From JALYXV01 sp963791545 (GTDB lineage Bacteria > Actinomycetota > Acidimicrobiia > Acidimicrobiales > Palsa-688), in contig CAWBSR010000015.1 in the NCBI GenBank assembly GCA_963791545.1, positions 992,001-1,056,000 on the forward strand: a stretch of DNA of 64,000 nt. The letters run 5' to 3'. The notes beneath the pieces were generated by a model. That model was not told the DNA's origin, did not search any database, and saw only the letters and a list, made by a program, of their open reading frames with translations. Made by a program: the position numbers and the translations under genes. Below are positions 1-9,411 of the stretch, one piece after another; the first letter of the stretch is position 1; each line of letters begins with the position of its first letter.

Positions 1-782
1 TGAATGCCGACGGTCCCGTTGCCACCGTCGAACTCGGTGAAGACGTTCGAGTGGGTACCAAGGACGAGCACGGTCGGTCCGTAGATGTAACGCTGACGTG
101 CTGGCGTGTTGACGATGGCGTCGACGAACGTCGCCCCGAGCGGGGTCGGCCACTGGGGCCGGCCGACACCGACCGGGGCGGAGTACACCTGGTTGGCCCC
201 TTGGTAGAGGGTCAGGCTGCGCTGGCAGACAGAGATGACGATGTGGAACGCCGTCGAGCTCACCGTGACGTCGCCGCTGGGTACCCACGCGGTCGAACCA
301 TTGGGCCGGCTGTTGAGGGCGATTTCGACCCAGCCGTTGGCCTGGCCGAGCACGGGACGGCTCGACGGGCCACCCCACGGCGCCTGCAGATGACCGACGG
401 CGCCCCCACCGGGTGAGGCCGAGTAGGCCAGGTTGGGACGGTTAGGGGTGGCCAGCTCGGTCAGCCCCGAGGTCGGGGAAAAAGACGACGGCACGCAGTA
501 CGGGGGAGTCGCCGGGGCCGCCGTGGGGGTCGGCAGCAACGTGGTGGGGGCCGTGGCCGGGGACGTGGTCGTGTCGTTGATCGGCGGCACGAGCGTGTCG
601 ACCGTCATCGGAGCGGGAATCGTCGTGACCGCACCAGGGATCTGCTGGACCGGGGTCTGCGAGAGCAACGCCGCGCCAAGCAGTATCAGTGCCACTACGC
701 CTGCCAAGGCGGCCCACAGACCCTTCAACCTAGAGATTCCGGCCTCCCCTACGCTTGTGTGATCATTGCCACTCTCAACCAT
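1..782 (-). CDS. L,D-transpeptidase (YkuD family), 3' end outside the window
   Basis: A reverse-strand frame is open from an ATG at 782-780 to the window edge, about 260 codons. It starts with a short polar stretch, then one hydrophobic segment (WAALAGVVALILLGAALL) suited to a signal anchor, then a Pro/Thr-rich linker. The final part (RSLTLYQGANQVYSAPVGVG and PTPLGATFVDAIV) matches the start of YkuD L,D-transpeptidase domains, which cross-link peptidoglycan outside the membrane. The catalytic SHGCxR motif would lie beyond the edge, so activity cannot be judged. The ATG is preferred over an in-frame TTG at 728 because it keeps the full leader, but no strong ribosome site precedes it. Confidence 0.75.
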   Translation of the reverse strand, partial: MVESGNDHTSVGEAGISRLKGLWAALAGVVALILLGAALLSQTPVQQIPGAVTTIPAPMTVDTLVPPINDTTTSPATAPTTLLPTPTAAPATPPYCVPSSFSPTSGLTELATPNRPNLAYSASPGGGAVGHLQAPWGGPSSRPVLGQANGWVEIALNSRPNGSTAWVPSGDVTVSSTAFHIVISVCQRSLTLYQGANQVYSAPVGVGRPQWPTPLGATFVDAIVNTPARQRYIYGPTVLVLGTHSNVFTEFDGGNGTVGI

Positions 783-1047
783 TCTGCAGTACCCACATCT
801 GGCTCAACGGAACCGGTTTCCGTTCTGGTCTACGAAGGCTGAGCGAGTTCGTCGATAAGGCTTTTGATTGCCAACGGGATGGGACGCGCGCCCCGACCGG
901 CCGGTACCGCTGATGGCCGGCGCCGCCGCGTTCGGGCGACTGTGCATCTGCTGGCCGCCGCCATCCTAGGGGGGCCGAGACTTGTCCTCGATGAGCGCCG
1001 TCCTGGCCGACACCGCCTAACGTCGGCTGGCGGCTGATGGCCCGGCC

Positions 1048-1770
1048 TCACTTCAGGTGCCGGGCGAAGAACCGGTCCCCGTCGTCGACCTCGAACCAGG
1101 GGGTGCCGGCGTGGCCGCCCAGATTGGCGTGCAGCGTCTTCTCCTTGGTGCCAAAGGCGTCGAACAGGTCCAGGGCCAGCTGCCGGTCGTTTTCTTCGTC
1201 GTCCCACTGCAGCAGGAACTGCAGCGGAATGGTGACCTGCCGGGCCTCTTCGCGCTGGGCGCGGGGCACGAAACCCCCCGCGAAGAAACCGGCGGCTGCG
1301 ATCCGCGGTTCGACTACCGCCAGCCGAATGCCGATGGCGGTCATCCCCGAGTACCCGACTGGGCCGCCGATCTCGGGCAGCGAAAGGAGGGCGTCCAGGG
1401 TGGTACGCCATTCCGGGACCGCCTGTTCGACCAGCGGGACGATGAAGGACTCGAAGATCTCGTCGACCGACTCGCCGGCCGCCATCGCCCGGCGGAGGTC
1501 GGCGCGGGCCTGCTCGTCGACGGCGGAACGGGGCCGGTCACCGTGCCCAGGGTGGTCGATGGCCGCCACCGCGAAGCCGTACTCCGCCGCAGAGTGCCGG
1601 GCCCGGGCCACCAGCCGCGATTCCCGCTTGTGCAAGCCGCCGTTGTGCCCGAACAGGATCAGCGGGGCAGGTGCGGATCCAGACGTCCACAGGATGCCGG
1701 GGATCTCGCCCAGGGTGAATTCGCGTTCGAGAATGCCACCGTCGAGACGCTGTTCAGAAATGAATCGCAT
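1048..1770 (-). CDS. alpha/beta hydrolase, dienelactone-hydrolase-like
   Basis: This 240-residue protein has the order of an alpha/beta hydrolase: an early beta strand with an oxyanion-type loop (LILFGHNGG), the DHPGHGD segment, a nucleophile elbow VGYSGM, an acidic turn (QWDDEEND) and a C-terminal histidine (GGHAGTPWF). The elbow is GxSGM and not the usual GxSxG, which occurs in some subfamilies. There is no signal peptide, so it is probably cytosolic. The substrate is unknown and the gene stands alone. Confidence 0.75.
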   Translation of the reverse strand: MRFISEQRLDGGILEREFTLGEIPGILWTSGSAPAPLILFGHNGGLHKRESRLVARARHSAAEYGFAVAAIDHPGHGDRPRSAVDEQARADLRRAMAAGESVDEIFESFIVPLVEQAVPEWRTTLDALLSLPEIGGPVGYSGMTAIGIRLAVVEPRIAAAGFFAGGFVPRAQREEARQVTIPLQFLLQWDDEENDRQLALDLFDAFGTKEKTLHANLGGHAGTPWFEVDDGDRFFARHLK

Positions 1771-2107
1771 GGTCGTGCCTTTCGGGAGTGCTATTGAACG
1801 GCGCTCCCGGACGACCTATCGCCCGACCGTAACCCCGGAGGAGAGCACCAATGTCGATACTGCGCTCACCGGTACCACCTCCTCGTTCTCTCGCACGGCC
1901 TCCGCAAACTAGCAGTAGTCCTTGTGGGCCGCCGACAGGTTTTTGCGGGGGCTCCGTGGGCCGCGAGTCCTGGTCGACCGGATTGGACGATTGCGCGAGC
2001 CACCCCTTTCGTTGACGGGCGTCCCCGAAGGTCGGGCGCCGCCGAGAACTCCAATCCATCCCGACCGCCGGGTCCGAGAGTCCTCCACGACCACTGAGGC
2101 AGGTTGT
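1771..2107. other. gap, no supported gene
   Basis: Only overlapping shadow frames are present between the hydrolase start and the MarR stop. I see no clear promoter or terminator. Confidence 0.5.
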
Positions 2108-2623
2108 TTAAGTCCCCTCTCCGTCCGGGTGCTCGGCTAGCTGCCGGTAGCCGGGATGGACGCCGGGGGTTAGCCCTTGGTCGTCTGCGATGCGCTGCAG
2201 CAGGCCGGCCAGCGTCGGATGCTCTTCATCGCTCAAGACCTGGGTGATCGTGGAGTCGTGCAGTTGCGAGGCCGCTTGGAGTTGGCGGAAGAGCGACTGA
2301 CCAGCGGGGGTCAGCTCCAGCTCGTACTGGCGGCGATCAGCGGTGCTACGAACCCGCCGCACCGCTCCCTGCGCCTCGAGGTCGTCGATGAAGGAAACGA
2401 CGCGACTCGGCAGCAGCCCGAGCCGGGTGGCCATCTGCTGCTGATTGCTGCCCGGGTGTAGGACGATCTGGCGCAGGAGTCCCGCTTGCGGTGGCGAGAG
2501 CGAAAGCTCGGCCAGGCGCTCCCCGTATCGGGTGGCAAGATGGGTCCCCAGCTGGGTCAAGAGGTACGACCCACTCATCACCCTGTCGTCGTAGCTGACA
2601 TCCCACCACAGCGCCCTCGTCAT
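2108..2623 (-). CDS. MarR-family transcriptional regulator
   Basis: A winged-helix repressor of about 171 residues. The helix-turn-helix and wing are visible in SNQQQMATRLGLLPSRVVSF followed by IDDLEAQGAVRR and the typical DRRQYELELTPAG wing. The start is the ATG at 2623-2621 because a strong AGGAGG lies five bases upstream. An upstream GTG would leave no spacing. The gene points away from the truncated SDR at 2704, the usual divergent layout of a MarR protein and its target, although that target is now broken. Ligand unknown. Confidence 0.88.
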   Translation of the reverse strand: MTRALWWDVSYDDRVMSGSYLLTQLGTHLATRYGERLAELSLSPPQAGLLRQIVLHPGSNQQQMATRLGLLPSRVVSFIDDLEAQGAVRRVRSTADRRQYELELTPAGQSLFRQLQAASQLHDSTITQVLSDEEHPTLAGLLQRIADDQGLTPGVHPGYRQLAEHPDGEGT

Positions 2624-2703
2624 CAGCACCTCCTCTTCCCATTCGCGGGCGGCAACGGGACGCCGGTGCCCACCGCGGCCGAGACCGTCGCCATTGGCGC
2701 AGC

Positions 2704-3126
2704 GTGATCGAGAGCGATCTCACCGCTACCTTTCTGACAGTCTCGGCGTTTCTGCCCGAGATGATCGCCCGCCATCGGGGGGTGATCGTCACCATGTCGT
2801 CGGCCGCGGACCGCCAAGCGGCGCGGTCGTCGGCGGCCTACGCCGCCGCCAAGGCGGGAGTCGTGGCCTTCAGCCGACACCTGGCCAACGAAGTCGCTGG
2901 CCACGGCATCCGGGTCAATTGCATCGCCCCGTCGTCGGTCGAGAACTACAAGCTCCGCACCTGGACGACCTGGGAACAACGGGCGGCACTCGGGGCCACC
3001 TTCCCCCTCGGCCACATCGGCCAACCCGACGACGTGGCGGCCGCGGCCCTGTTCCTGGCCTCGTCGGAGGCGTCGTGGATCACCGGGGTCACGCTCGACA
3101 TCGCGGGCGGAAAGATCATGGTCTGA
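2704..3126 (+). pseudogene. 5'-truncated short-chain dehydrogenase/reductase
   Basis: The 140 residues match the C-terminal half of an SDR enzyme: the catalytic Ser in IVTMSSAA, the YxxxK motif (AAYAAAKAG), the IRVNCIAP segment and the closing ITGVTLDIAGG. The N-terminal Rossmann strand with GxxxGxG and the NNAG motif are absent, so NAD(P) binding should be lost. Typical length is about 250 residues. It faces a MarR gene head to head and the missing half lies towards that gene, so a deletion at the promoter side is likely. Confidence 0.8.
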
Positions 3127-3507
3127 CCATGGGTCCGGGCCCTACCGACGGTCTGTTGCCTTGACGGTTCACCCTTTGTATTCGGGACGCTGATGCTCTG
3201 AGACGCCGTCATCGCCGTGGTCCTGATCAGGGACTTCACGGAGGCGAGAGTAGGAGAGGTGACGGTCGTCCCGATCCAACAAGACGATCTCAGAACAGGT
3301 ATCCCGCAAGCCCGCTCCCCCCGCGGCCTCGATCGCCGGCTCGGCGGCGGTGGCGCGTGCGGTCGAACTGTTCGGCCGGCACCGGGATGGCCCAGCACTT
3401 CTCGGCAGTGGGGACCACCGCGACCAGTAGCGCGCGAAGGTCGCCACCCGCTTGCCAGTTCCGAGTGCAACCGATGAATTCTCGACCGTCGTAGCGTCGA
3501 AGTCCAT
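3127..3507. other. gap, no supported gene
   Basis: No frame here shows family features; the overlapping short ORFs look like shadows. Confidence 0.5.
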
Positions 3508-3831
3508 ATGAGCGGATTCGACCCTCAACGCCTCGCGCGCCTCGCCCAGACAATGCAGCACCATATCGAGCAGGACCGGGTCGGTGGTGTCGCCTGGCTA
3601 CTAGCCGAAGGCGATCACGTGGAGGTCGGTGTCGACGGCCAGCTCACCCGAGGCGAACCGACGCCTGTCGGCCGGGACAGCATCGTGGCAGTGGCGGCGC
3701 TCATACTGGTGGAAGAGAACACACGCGCTCACGGCGTCATGCTCAGCGCCGATGCCTTTGCCGGCCCATTTCCCCCGCCGGCGGTCATCCAGGACTTCTG
3801 GAACGGCGCGTCCACCGCGCTTGACAACTGA
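3508..3831 (+). pseudogene. gutted serine hydrolase (beta-lactamase family) remnant
   Basis: The 107-residue frame resembles an internally deleted class C-type beta-lactamase or esterase. Its N-terminal part (VGGVAWLLAEGDHVEV, TPVGRDSI) fits the family start. It then jumps straight to VAVAALILVEE, which normally follows the catalytic SxxK segment, so the nucleophile Ser-Lys pair is missing. It jumps again to a C-terminal tail (AFAGPFPPPAVIQDFW). About 107 residues remain of roughly 400. The deletions keep frame. The stop lies 14 bases before the PNPOx start, so the two probably shared a transcript. Confidence 0.7.
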
Positions 3832-3845
3832 CCCGGGAGGTCGTG

Positions 3846-4358
3846 ATGTCATCGCCTGCTCCGACACCCGATCTGCACACCGGCTTCAGCGCGCCGGGCG
3901 CCACGGCGACGCGGTGGGAGGACGTTGTCGGCGTGCTCGTCTCGGCCGAGCTGTTCTGGATCTCGACGGTCCGCAGAAATGGGCGTCCGCACGTCACGCC
4001 GCTCCCGGCAGTGTGGCGCGACGGCGCGCTCTACTTCTGCACCGGTCCCGGCGAGCAGAAGGCCCTCAACTTGCGAACCAACGTCCAGTGCGCGCTCACA
4101 ACCGGCAACAACCGCTGGAAGGCCGGCCTCGACGTCGTCGTCGAGGGACGGGCCGAGCAAGTCACCGATGACGCGTTGCTGCGCGCTCTTGCCGCAATGT
4201 GGAGAACGAAGTACGACGGCGACTGGCAGTACGACGTGCGCGACGGCGCCTTCCACCACGAACAGGGCGTCGCCCACGTCTTCGAAGTCCGTCCCCGCAA
4301 GGTGCTGTCCTTCGCCAAGGGCGACTTCGCCCAGACCCGGTTCCGCTTCAGCGGTTGA
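3846..4358 (+). CDS. pyridoxamine 5'-phosphate oxidase-like flavin/F420-binding protein
   Basis: This 170-residue protein has the split beta-barrel pattern of PNPOx-like proteins: FWISTVRRNGRPHVTPL, then WRDGALYFCTG, then LNLRTNVQCALTTG, followed by VVVEGRAEQV. Such proteins bind FMN or F420 and act as oxidoreductases. The substrate cannot be inferred. The ATG at 3846 has a GGGAGG five bases upstream and is preferred over the overlapping GTG at 3843. It follows the broken hydrolase closely and ends before a strong inverted repeat. Confidence 0.8.
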   Translation: MSSPAPTPDLHTGFSAPGATATRWEDVVGVLVSAELFWISTVRRNGRPHVTPLPAVWRDGALYFCTGPGEQKALNLRTNVQCALTTGNNRWKAGLDVVVEGRAEQVTDDALLRALAAMWRTKYDGDWQYDVRDGAFHHEQGVAHVFEVRPRKVLSFAKGDFAQTRFRFSG

Positions 4359-4507
4359 CCCGCGGATCGCACAGTTCAGTTCTCCGCCTGGTCGGCCAGT
4401 TTCGTGCCCCAGAACGCTCGGCGGCAGTCGACATCGGGGTGCCCCCCGGACACGGCGCGATAACGATGCCGAAGCGACCGATTCGCAGCATCAGGGAACC
4501 GACCGGG

Positions 4508-4540
4508 GCCGGGCGTTACAGGTGCCCAGTAACGCCCGGC
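4508..4540. terminator. inverted repeat between convergent genes
   Basis: GCCGGGCGTTAC at 4508-4519 pairs perfectly with GTAACGCCCGGC at 4529-4540 across a 9-base loop. It lies between the ends of the PNPOx gene (+) and the 4632-5231 gene (-), as expected for a bidirectional terminator. There is no clear T tract. Confidence 0.6.
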
Positions 4541-4631
4541 CTATGGTCATCCGGAGGCGCCGGCGATGAAGTTGGCCACGATGTAGGTGGCGCGGCGATA
4601 CCGGCCAGCCCATTTCCCCTGCCGGCCGGCC

Positions 4632-5231
4632 TCAGCTAATCATCCAGGGTTGATTGATGTCGAAGTACGACGAGGGCGCGGCCAAGCCGCGCCACTCCGC
4701 GAAGATCTTGGTTAGTTCTGCCGATGTGCCTCGGTGCTCGGCGGCACGAGTTTCGGCTTCGGAACAGAAATAGGCGACCTCGAGCCACGAGCCATCAGGC
4801 CACCAGACCAGCATGCTTCCGATGAAGTCGGGACGCTCGGTCAGGAACCCCTTTTCGATATGGCGCTCCAGCTCCATGAACGTCGCCCGATGCTGAGTGC
4901 GTCCCTCGATCACCTGAACAAAGCCCGCACGGTCGGATCCTCCGTTGGCCAGCAGGTCGTGATCGTTGGATTCGCGGACCACGATTGGGCCTACGAAACA
5001 GCGCTCAGTCTCCCTCCACCATGCAGCCTGCTCTGGACGCTGGCAATTGCTTCGAGCGGCCTGCTCGTTTTCGAAGCGGGCGACCCCGACAAACTCGCCA
5101 TCAGCAGCGAGGCCAGCAGTGCCGCCCAAGAACCCGACTGCACCCGATCGTAACTCGTCCGCCCAATGCTGGAACTGGCGGCGGAGTGCCACCCGGTCGC
5201 CCACCTCACCGGAGACGATCTGCACGAACAC
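4632..5231 (-). CDS. ABM-like dimeric alpha-beta barrel protein
   Basis: A 199-residue soluble protein with two halves of similar plan. Each runs from a beta strand (FVQIVSGEV; GFVQVIEGR) through helices to a further strand (GEFVGVARFE; GSWLEVAYF), the layout of antibiotic-biosynthesis-monooxygenase-like ferredoxin folds. Many such proteins have no known reaction, and no catalytic residues can be named. The gene stands alone and converges on the hairpin at 4508. Confidence 0.6.
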   Translation of the reverse strand: MFVQIVSGEVGDRVALRRQFQHWADELRSGAVGFLGGTAGLAADGEFVGVARFENEQAARSNCQRPEQAAWWRETERCFVGPIVVRESNDHDLLANGGSDRAGFVQVIEGRTQHRATFMELERHIEKGFLTERPDFIGSMLVWWPDGSWLEVAYFCSEAETRAAEHRGTSAELTKIFAEWRGLAAPSSYFDINQPWMIS

Positions 5232-5454
5232 GACTACTCCTTTGCCGGGGTTCGACGGATCCTACGGCCCGAAAAAGTAGGGCATCATCGGAGAAAGGCG
5301 GATCCGCTCATCTCCTCGAAGTGCATCGCGCCAGTCGTCCTCGAGGCGTCCGTGACGAGATTGTCGCGAAAATGCATTACGTGTGCTTTCACTACGAGTT
5401 CGAGCGCGACCCGACGGATCCCGAAGAGGAATGCTCAGCGGGCGGTTGCCCGTC

Positions 5455-5700
5455 GGTGCCAAGTTCGAACGGGTCCTCATCCGAGAACGCCAGCGGGAAT
5501 GGATTGTCTTGGCCAAGCAACGGGGCGTCTACCGCGGTCGTAAGGAGTCCCTCAGTGCGGAGCAGATCGACCGGCTAAGACAGCGTGGCCCCGCAGGGGA
5601 ACCCAAAGCCCCACTGGCCCGAGAGCTCGCTATCAGCCCCAGAGGCCGTCTACCTATCTGCGCTCCGGGCCCGGCATCGGAACGGCGCCGGGCGCGACAG
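5455..5700 (+). pseudogene. serine recombinase (resolvase) C-terminal remnant
   Basis: Translation gives FERVLIRERQREWIVLAKQR, then GVYRGRKESLSAEQIDRLRQR and LARELAISP, the linker helix and DNA-binding region of a Tn3-type resolvase. After AISP the frame is lost: the expected continuation (EAVYLSALRA) lies in the next frame. The catalytic N-terminal domain with its serine is absent. With a second recombinase remnant at 10156 it brackets the toxin-immunity pair. Confidence 0.75.
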
Positions 5701-6063
5701 CAGGATCGCCAACACCGCCGCCGTACTCTGGATTCGATGGGGCGGCGATCGAGAGACCTGAGACCAGCGTGCCGCCGCCGAGACAGACGCTGCAGTGCCC
5801 CTGTTTCTTGCCCGAGTACACACAAGGTCGGCTCGGGGACGTTTAGCTCAATGTGAGTAACGTTCCGAGGGGCTCTAGGACAACGGAGGTCATCGATCAC
5901 ACACGGCGGGGGAGGGGGGGCGAGGGCATAGCCCGGTAGCGCTCCCCATTTTCCCACCCCTGGCAATGATGGGGTCCCGGTGCGCCGGTTTCGGCTGGCT
6001 GCGGCGGTCGGGCGGGGCCGAGCGACGTAGGCTGAGGCGGTCGATCTTCGAAGGCGGCTTTCA
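5701..6063. other. gap upstream of the toxin gene
   Basis: No convincing gene; the long reverse frame here is a shadow. Any promoter for the 6064 gene should lie in this stretch, but no clear -35/-10 pair stands out. Confidence 0.5.
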
Positions 6064-9000
6064 TTGGAGGCAGTCCGTAAACGCCAGCCCGATCCTGGTG
6101 ACAGCTCACCGCCGCGGCGCGCAGTCGGGCGGCGAGAGAGCGGGGCTGCACAGGCGGGCCGACCGGCGATGGAACGGCCAGCCGCGACCACCGCTCGCGG
6201 TGCCGGGCCACAACCGGCCGCGGTCTCCACCGTCGCCCGGCTGGGCAGCGCATCCCCCAGCGACCTGCTGCGCCTGCAAGGCCTGGTCGGCAACCAGGTG
6301 GTCACCCGGCTGCTCCGCAACCAAGGCCAACCCCAGCGGCTGCAGCGGGACATCGAACAGGGCTCAAACACCGGGTGGGGGATGTGGGGCGCCGCCAAGG
6401 ACCCGCTGTGGGTGAACCTGAGCGACAAGTTCAATGTGCAAATGGCCGCCGCCCTGAAGCGGCTGAAGGCGGTAGCGCCGCGGCAGGCCGACAAGGTGTC
6501 GGCAGCTCGCAAGACCATCGAGGACCTACAGGCGACCTACGACGGAGCGCTCTTCAAGAAGGCTCAACCCCCGAAGCAACCATTGTCGGCCGAGGACTTG
6601 CTGAAGGCGGTCGAGGTTGCCCTGACCGCGGCCACGCTCGCTGAGGACGCTGCCAACAACGCCGAGACGGCGGAGGTGCGCCGGGAGGAGGAAGAGGCGG
6701 AACGGCTGCGCCAGGAGCAGCTCGAAGCCGAGGCGGGGGAGCGGGCCCGCCAGGAGGCGCGGGAAGCCCGGAGACAGGGCCACCAGGAGAGGCTGGACGC
6801 GGCACGGGCCAAGCGGGAGCGAAGGGCCAAGGAGAATGCAGACCGCAAAGCCGAGCAGAGGTCCAGCGGTGCGGCCAAGCACCAGCAGCGGGCGGCCAAG
6901 GCCGATGCGGCGTGGGCCGAGAATCCGCCGTTGACAGAGGAGGAGCAGGAGGAGCACAAGCAAAACATGGCGCTTGGCCGCCTGAACACCGAGCGCAGCG
7001 CCCTCACGTCGGACCTCGACCGCCGCTTCGGTGACGACCTGGTCGCCGCCTTCCGGGACAAAGTGCTCGCCTCTGAGGCCGCCATTGAGATGCGGCTCGG
7101 CATGTACACCCACCGGGCTCGGATCCGCAACGACGTGGTGCAGATCCCCGAGGAGGTCATTGGTGGCTGGCTGGCCAGTGTCGCCGCTCTCCAGCGGGAG
7201 TCGGCCGCGGTGTGGTCGGAGTGGGGACCGTCAGTGCAGCTCTTGGCCACGGTGCCGACCGGGCCGAGCAAGTCGGAGCTGCGGGGCCAGCTGCACACCG
7301 CCGATCCAGCCGGACGGGCCCAGCTCCTGGCCTACGTCGAGCCCAAGGTCGCCCAGCTCGCACTCGCCCTGCAGTGCCTGGCCGAGGCCACGCTGCTCGA
7401 GCCGGGCGCGGCGGTGGCCCGGGCCCAGAAGGTCCTCGACATGCTCCTGGCGCTGCCCGAGGGCGAGGGCCGAAGCGGCGCCCACGTCATGGTTGGCTCC
7501 GCCCCGGCCGAGGTGCTCGACGCACTGGTCGGTTACCTGCGCCACAACAGCAACCGGCTCGACCCGGCGCTCGACTGCCTGCGGCGGGCCCTGGCCGAGG
7601 AGTCGCCCGACGCCGTAGGACGGGCCACCGCCGACCTCGAGGCGTTGGCGCCATTCAACTATGACCGGAAGCTGCGGGACACCTTCGCGGGACTGACCGG
7701 TACTGCGGTCGACGAGGACGTGGCGTCCAAGGTCGCCGAACTCGAGGCGGCTGGCCAGAAGTTCCTCGCCGAGAACCCGGTCGGAACCCTGGTCGGTCAG
7801 AAGAAGAAGGAGCGGAACCAGCTTCGCAGCGCCAAGTCCAAAGCGATCTCCGACCAGACGGAAGGCCTGAAGGCCGGGGCCGAGGGCCGCAAGAAGGCGG
7901 ACCTGTCGTCGGTAGCCGCCTTCCTGTCCCGCCAGAAGTTCTCACCCGATGCCTCGGTGGTGGCCGAGTGGGCGGTCGGCTTCGCGGCCGGCGACGCCTT
8001 GGTACTGAAGGGTGTGCTGGGCGCCTTCGAGTCGTGCGCTCCGGGCACCACCTCGGACGCGTTCACGAGGGCGGCGACGGACGGCGATCTGAAGATGCTG
8101 TCCTGGGCGCTGCCGCTGGTCGCCGGCAACCTCACCGACGGCGTGACCTTGGCCGGGCTGCGCAAGACGGTAGACGAGAAGCCGCTGTCGGCCCTGCTCA
8201 AGAACGTGGCGCTGACGACGATCGTCAAGCTGGTCGCCATTGACGCCGACGCGGCCCGGCTGGAGAAGCTGCGCAAACAGATCGCCGACACCGACGGCAC
8301 GGTGCTCCTCAAGCTGCTGGAGCCCATCGGGTCCTCCAACGCCAAATTCCCGACCGACGACCTGGCGACGCTGCTCGGCTACCTATGCGCCGACGGGCTG
8401 AAGGGCACCGAGGTGCTGGAGATCCTGGTCGCGTTGAGCGATGGCGGCCTCGGCAAGGCGGCAATCGAGAAGCGGCTGAAGGAGCTGCGGGGCACTGACT
8501 ACGTGCCCAAGAAGGACGACGACGACCACGTCGAGGCCCGGTACCTGAACGACATCCCGACCCGGTCCGGGGCCGACATCCTGGCCAGCAAGGCGGCCAA
8601 GCCCCCCGGGAAGAAGTTCCTGAGCGGCCGGGACATCTACGTCCAGCTGGTCGCGGCCCGCGACGCCATCGACGTGTTGGTTCCGGCGGTGGCCGGCACC
8701 GCGGAGACGCCTGCGCCGCGGGGGATGGACACGCTCGACACCCACTACCCGACGGGCCACGACGTCGCCTCCCGCAGCGTTGCCGAGCTGTGGAAGGACG
8801 CCGACCCCGACTCCGAGAAGCTCGACAATCTGGGCCAGCGCAACACCAAGGAGACCGACGCGGAGCAGGCCATCCGGGTGAAGTTGGCTTACAAGGCGCT
8901 CCTGAAGCGGCCAGGGCTGCTGAAGGAGCGGGTCAAGAAGGTCTACGCCTACGACTACGGCCGCACCCCCCGGCCGATCTTCTTGCCCTCCGTGGAGGAC

Positions 9001-9411
9001 AAGCTCGGTGCAGGGACCGCCCACATCGTGGAACGACATGTCCTGGGGACGCCGGGCATCCGGACCGAGCAGGACGTGCGGGACCGGGCCAGCGGCCTCA
9101 CCGTGAACGGCATTCCGCCGGGACCGGGAATCGCCGGGGCCTTCACCGACGCCGGCGCCGCCCAGGCGGGGATCCAGGGGGCGGTCACCGCCTGGACTGC
9201 GGCCGCCACGGCCAACTGGCGGACCATGCGTGCGGCGATCGTCACCGGTGGCGCCGTGGGGACGATCGACCGGGCCTACGCGGCGAGCGGTTTCTGCCAC
9301 CGCTCAGGCGGGGCGGTGGACGTCCGGGCACCGACTCAGGTGCACGTGGTGTTCAACGGCGACGACGTGGATGGCGGGTTCTACGTGCAGAGCGCCTGGC
9401 CGGTGCCATGA
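6064..9411 (+). CDS. large polymorphic toxin with LQxLVGNQ motif and C-terminal RNase A-like domain
   Basis: The protein has 1115 residues. Residues 69-85 (LLRLQGLVGNQVVTRLL) match the LQRxxGNxxV signature found near the N termini of many actinobacterial proteins associated with extracellular contractile injection systems (eCIS). Residues about 183-290 are a highly charged, probably coiled-coil segment. A long helical middle follows. From about residue 987 to the end (HIVERHV, IAGAFTDAGAAQAG, GGFYVQSAWP) it resembles the RNase A-like toxin domain of CdiA C termini. There is no signal peptide. The TTG start has only a weak ribosome site, and Met36 (ATG 6169) is an alternative. The stop overlaps a probable immunity gene by ATGA. 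Toxin identity is inference from motif layout. Confidence 0.7.
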   Translation: MEAVRKRQPDPGDSSPPRRAVGRRESGAAQAGRPAMERPAATTARGAGPQPAAVSTVARLGSASPSDLLRLQGLVGNQVVTRLLRNQGQPQRLQRDIEQGSNTGWGMWGAAKDPLWVNLSDKFNVQMAAALKRLKAVAPRQADKVSAARKTIEDLQATYDGALFKKAQPPKQPLSAEDLLKAVEVALTAATLAEDAANNAETAEVRREEEEAERLRQEQLEAEAGERARQEAREARRQGHQERLDAARAKRERRAKENADRKAEQRSSGAAKHQQRAAKADAAWAENPPLTEEEQEEHKQNMALGRLNTERSALTSDLDRRFGDDLVAAFRDKVLASEAAIEMRLGMYTHRARIRNDVVQIPEEVIGGWLASVAALQRESAAVWSEWGPSVQLLATVPTGPSKSELRGQLHTADPAGRAQLLAYVEPKVAQLALALQCLAEATLLEPGAAVARAQKVLDMLLALPEGEGRSGAHVMVGSAPAEVLDALVGYLRHNSNRLDPALDCLRRALAEESPDAVGRATADLEALAPFNYDRKLRDTFAGLTGTAVDEDVASKVAELEAAGQKFLAENPVGTLVGQKKKERNQLRSAKSKAISDQTEGLKAGAEGRKKADLSSVAAFLSRQKFSPDASVVAEWAVGFAAGDALVLKGVLGAFESCAPGTTSDAFTRAATDGDLKMLSWALPLVAGNLTDGVTLAGLRKTVDEKPLSALLKNVALTTIVKLVAIDADAARLEKLRKQIADTDGTVLLKLLEPIGSSNAKFPTDDLATLLGYLCADGLKGTEVLEILVALSDGGLGKAAIEKRLKELRGTDYVPKKDDDDHVEARYLNDIPTRSGADILASKAAKPPGKKFLSGRDIYVQLVAARDAIDVLVPAVAGTAETPAPRGMDTLDTHYPTGHDVASRSVAELWKDADPDSEKLDNLGQRNTKETDAEQAIRVKLAYKALLKRPGLLKERVKKVYAYDYGRTPRPIFLPSVEDKLGAGTAHIVERHVLGTPGIRTEQDVRDRASGLTVNGIPPGPGIAGAFTDAGAAQAGIQGAVTAWTAAATANWRTMRAAIVTGGAVGTIDRAYAASGFCHRSGGAVDVRAPTQVHVVFNGDDVDGGFYVQSAWPVP

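Noticed and set aside
5529..6518. 329-codon reverse frame
   Set aside because: Overlaps the resolvase remnant and the toxin start; residue composition is typical of a shadow frame.
8383..9300. 305-codon reverse frame opposite the toxin gene
   Set aside because: It is the antisense of the toxin and has only arginine/glycine/valine-rich filler without family features.
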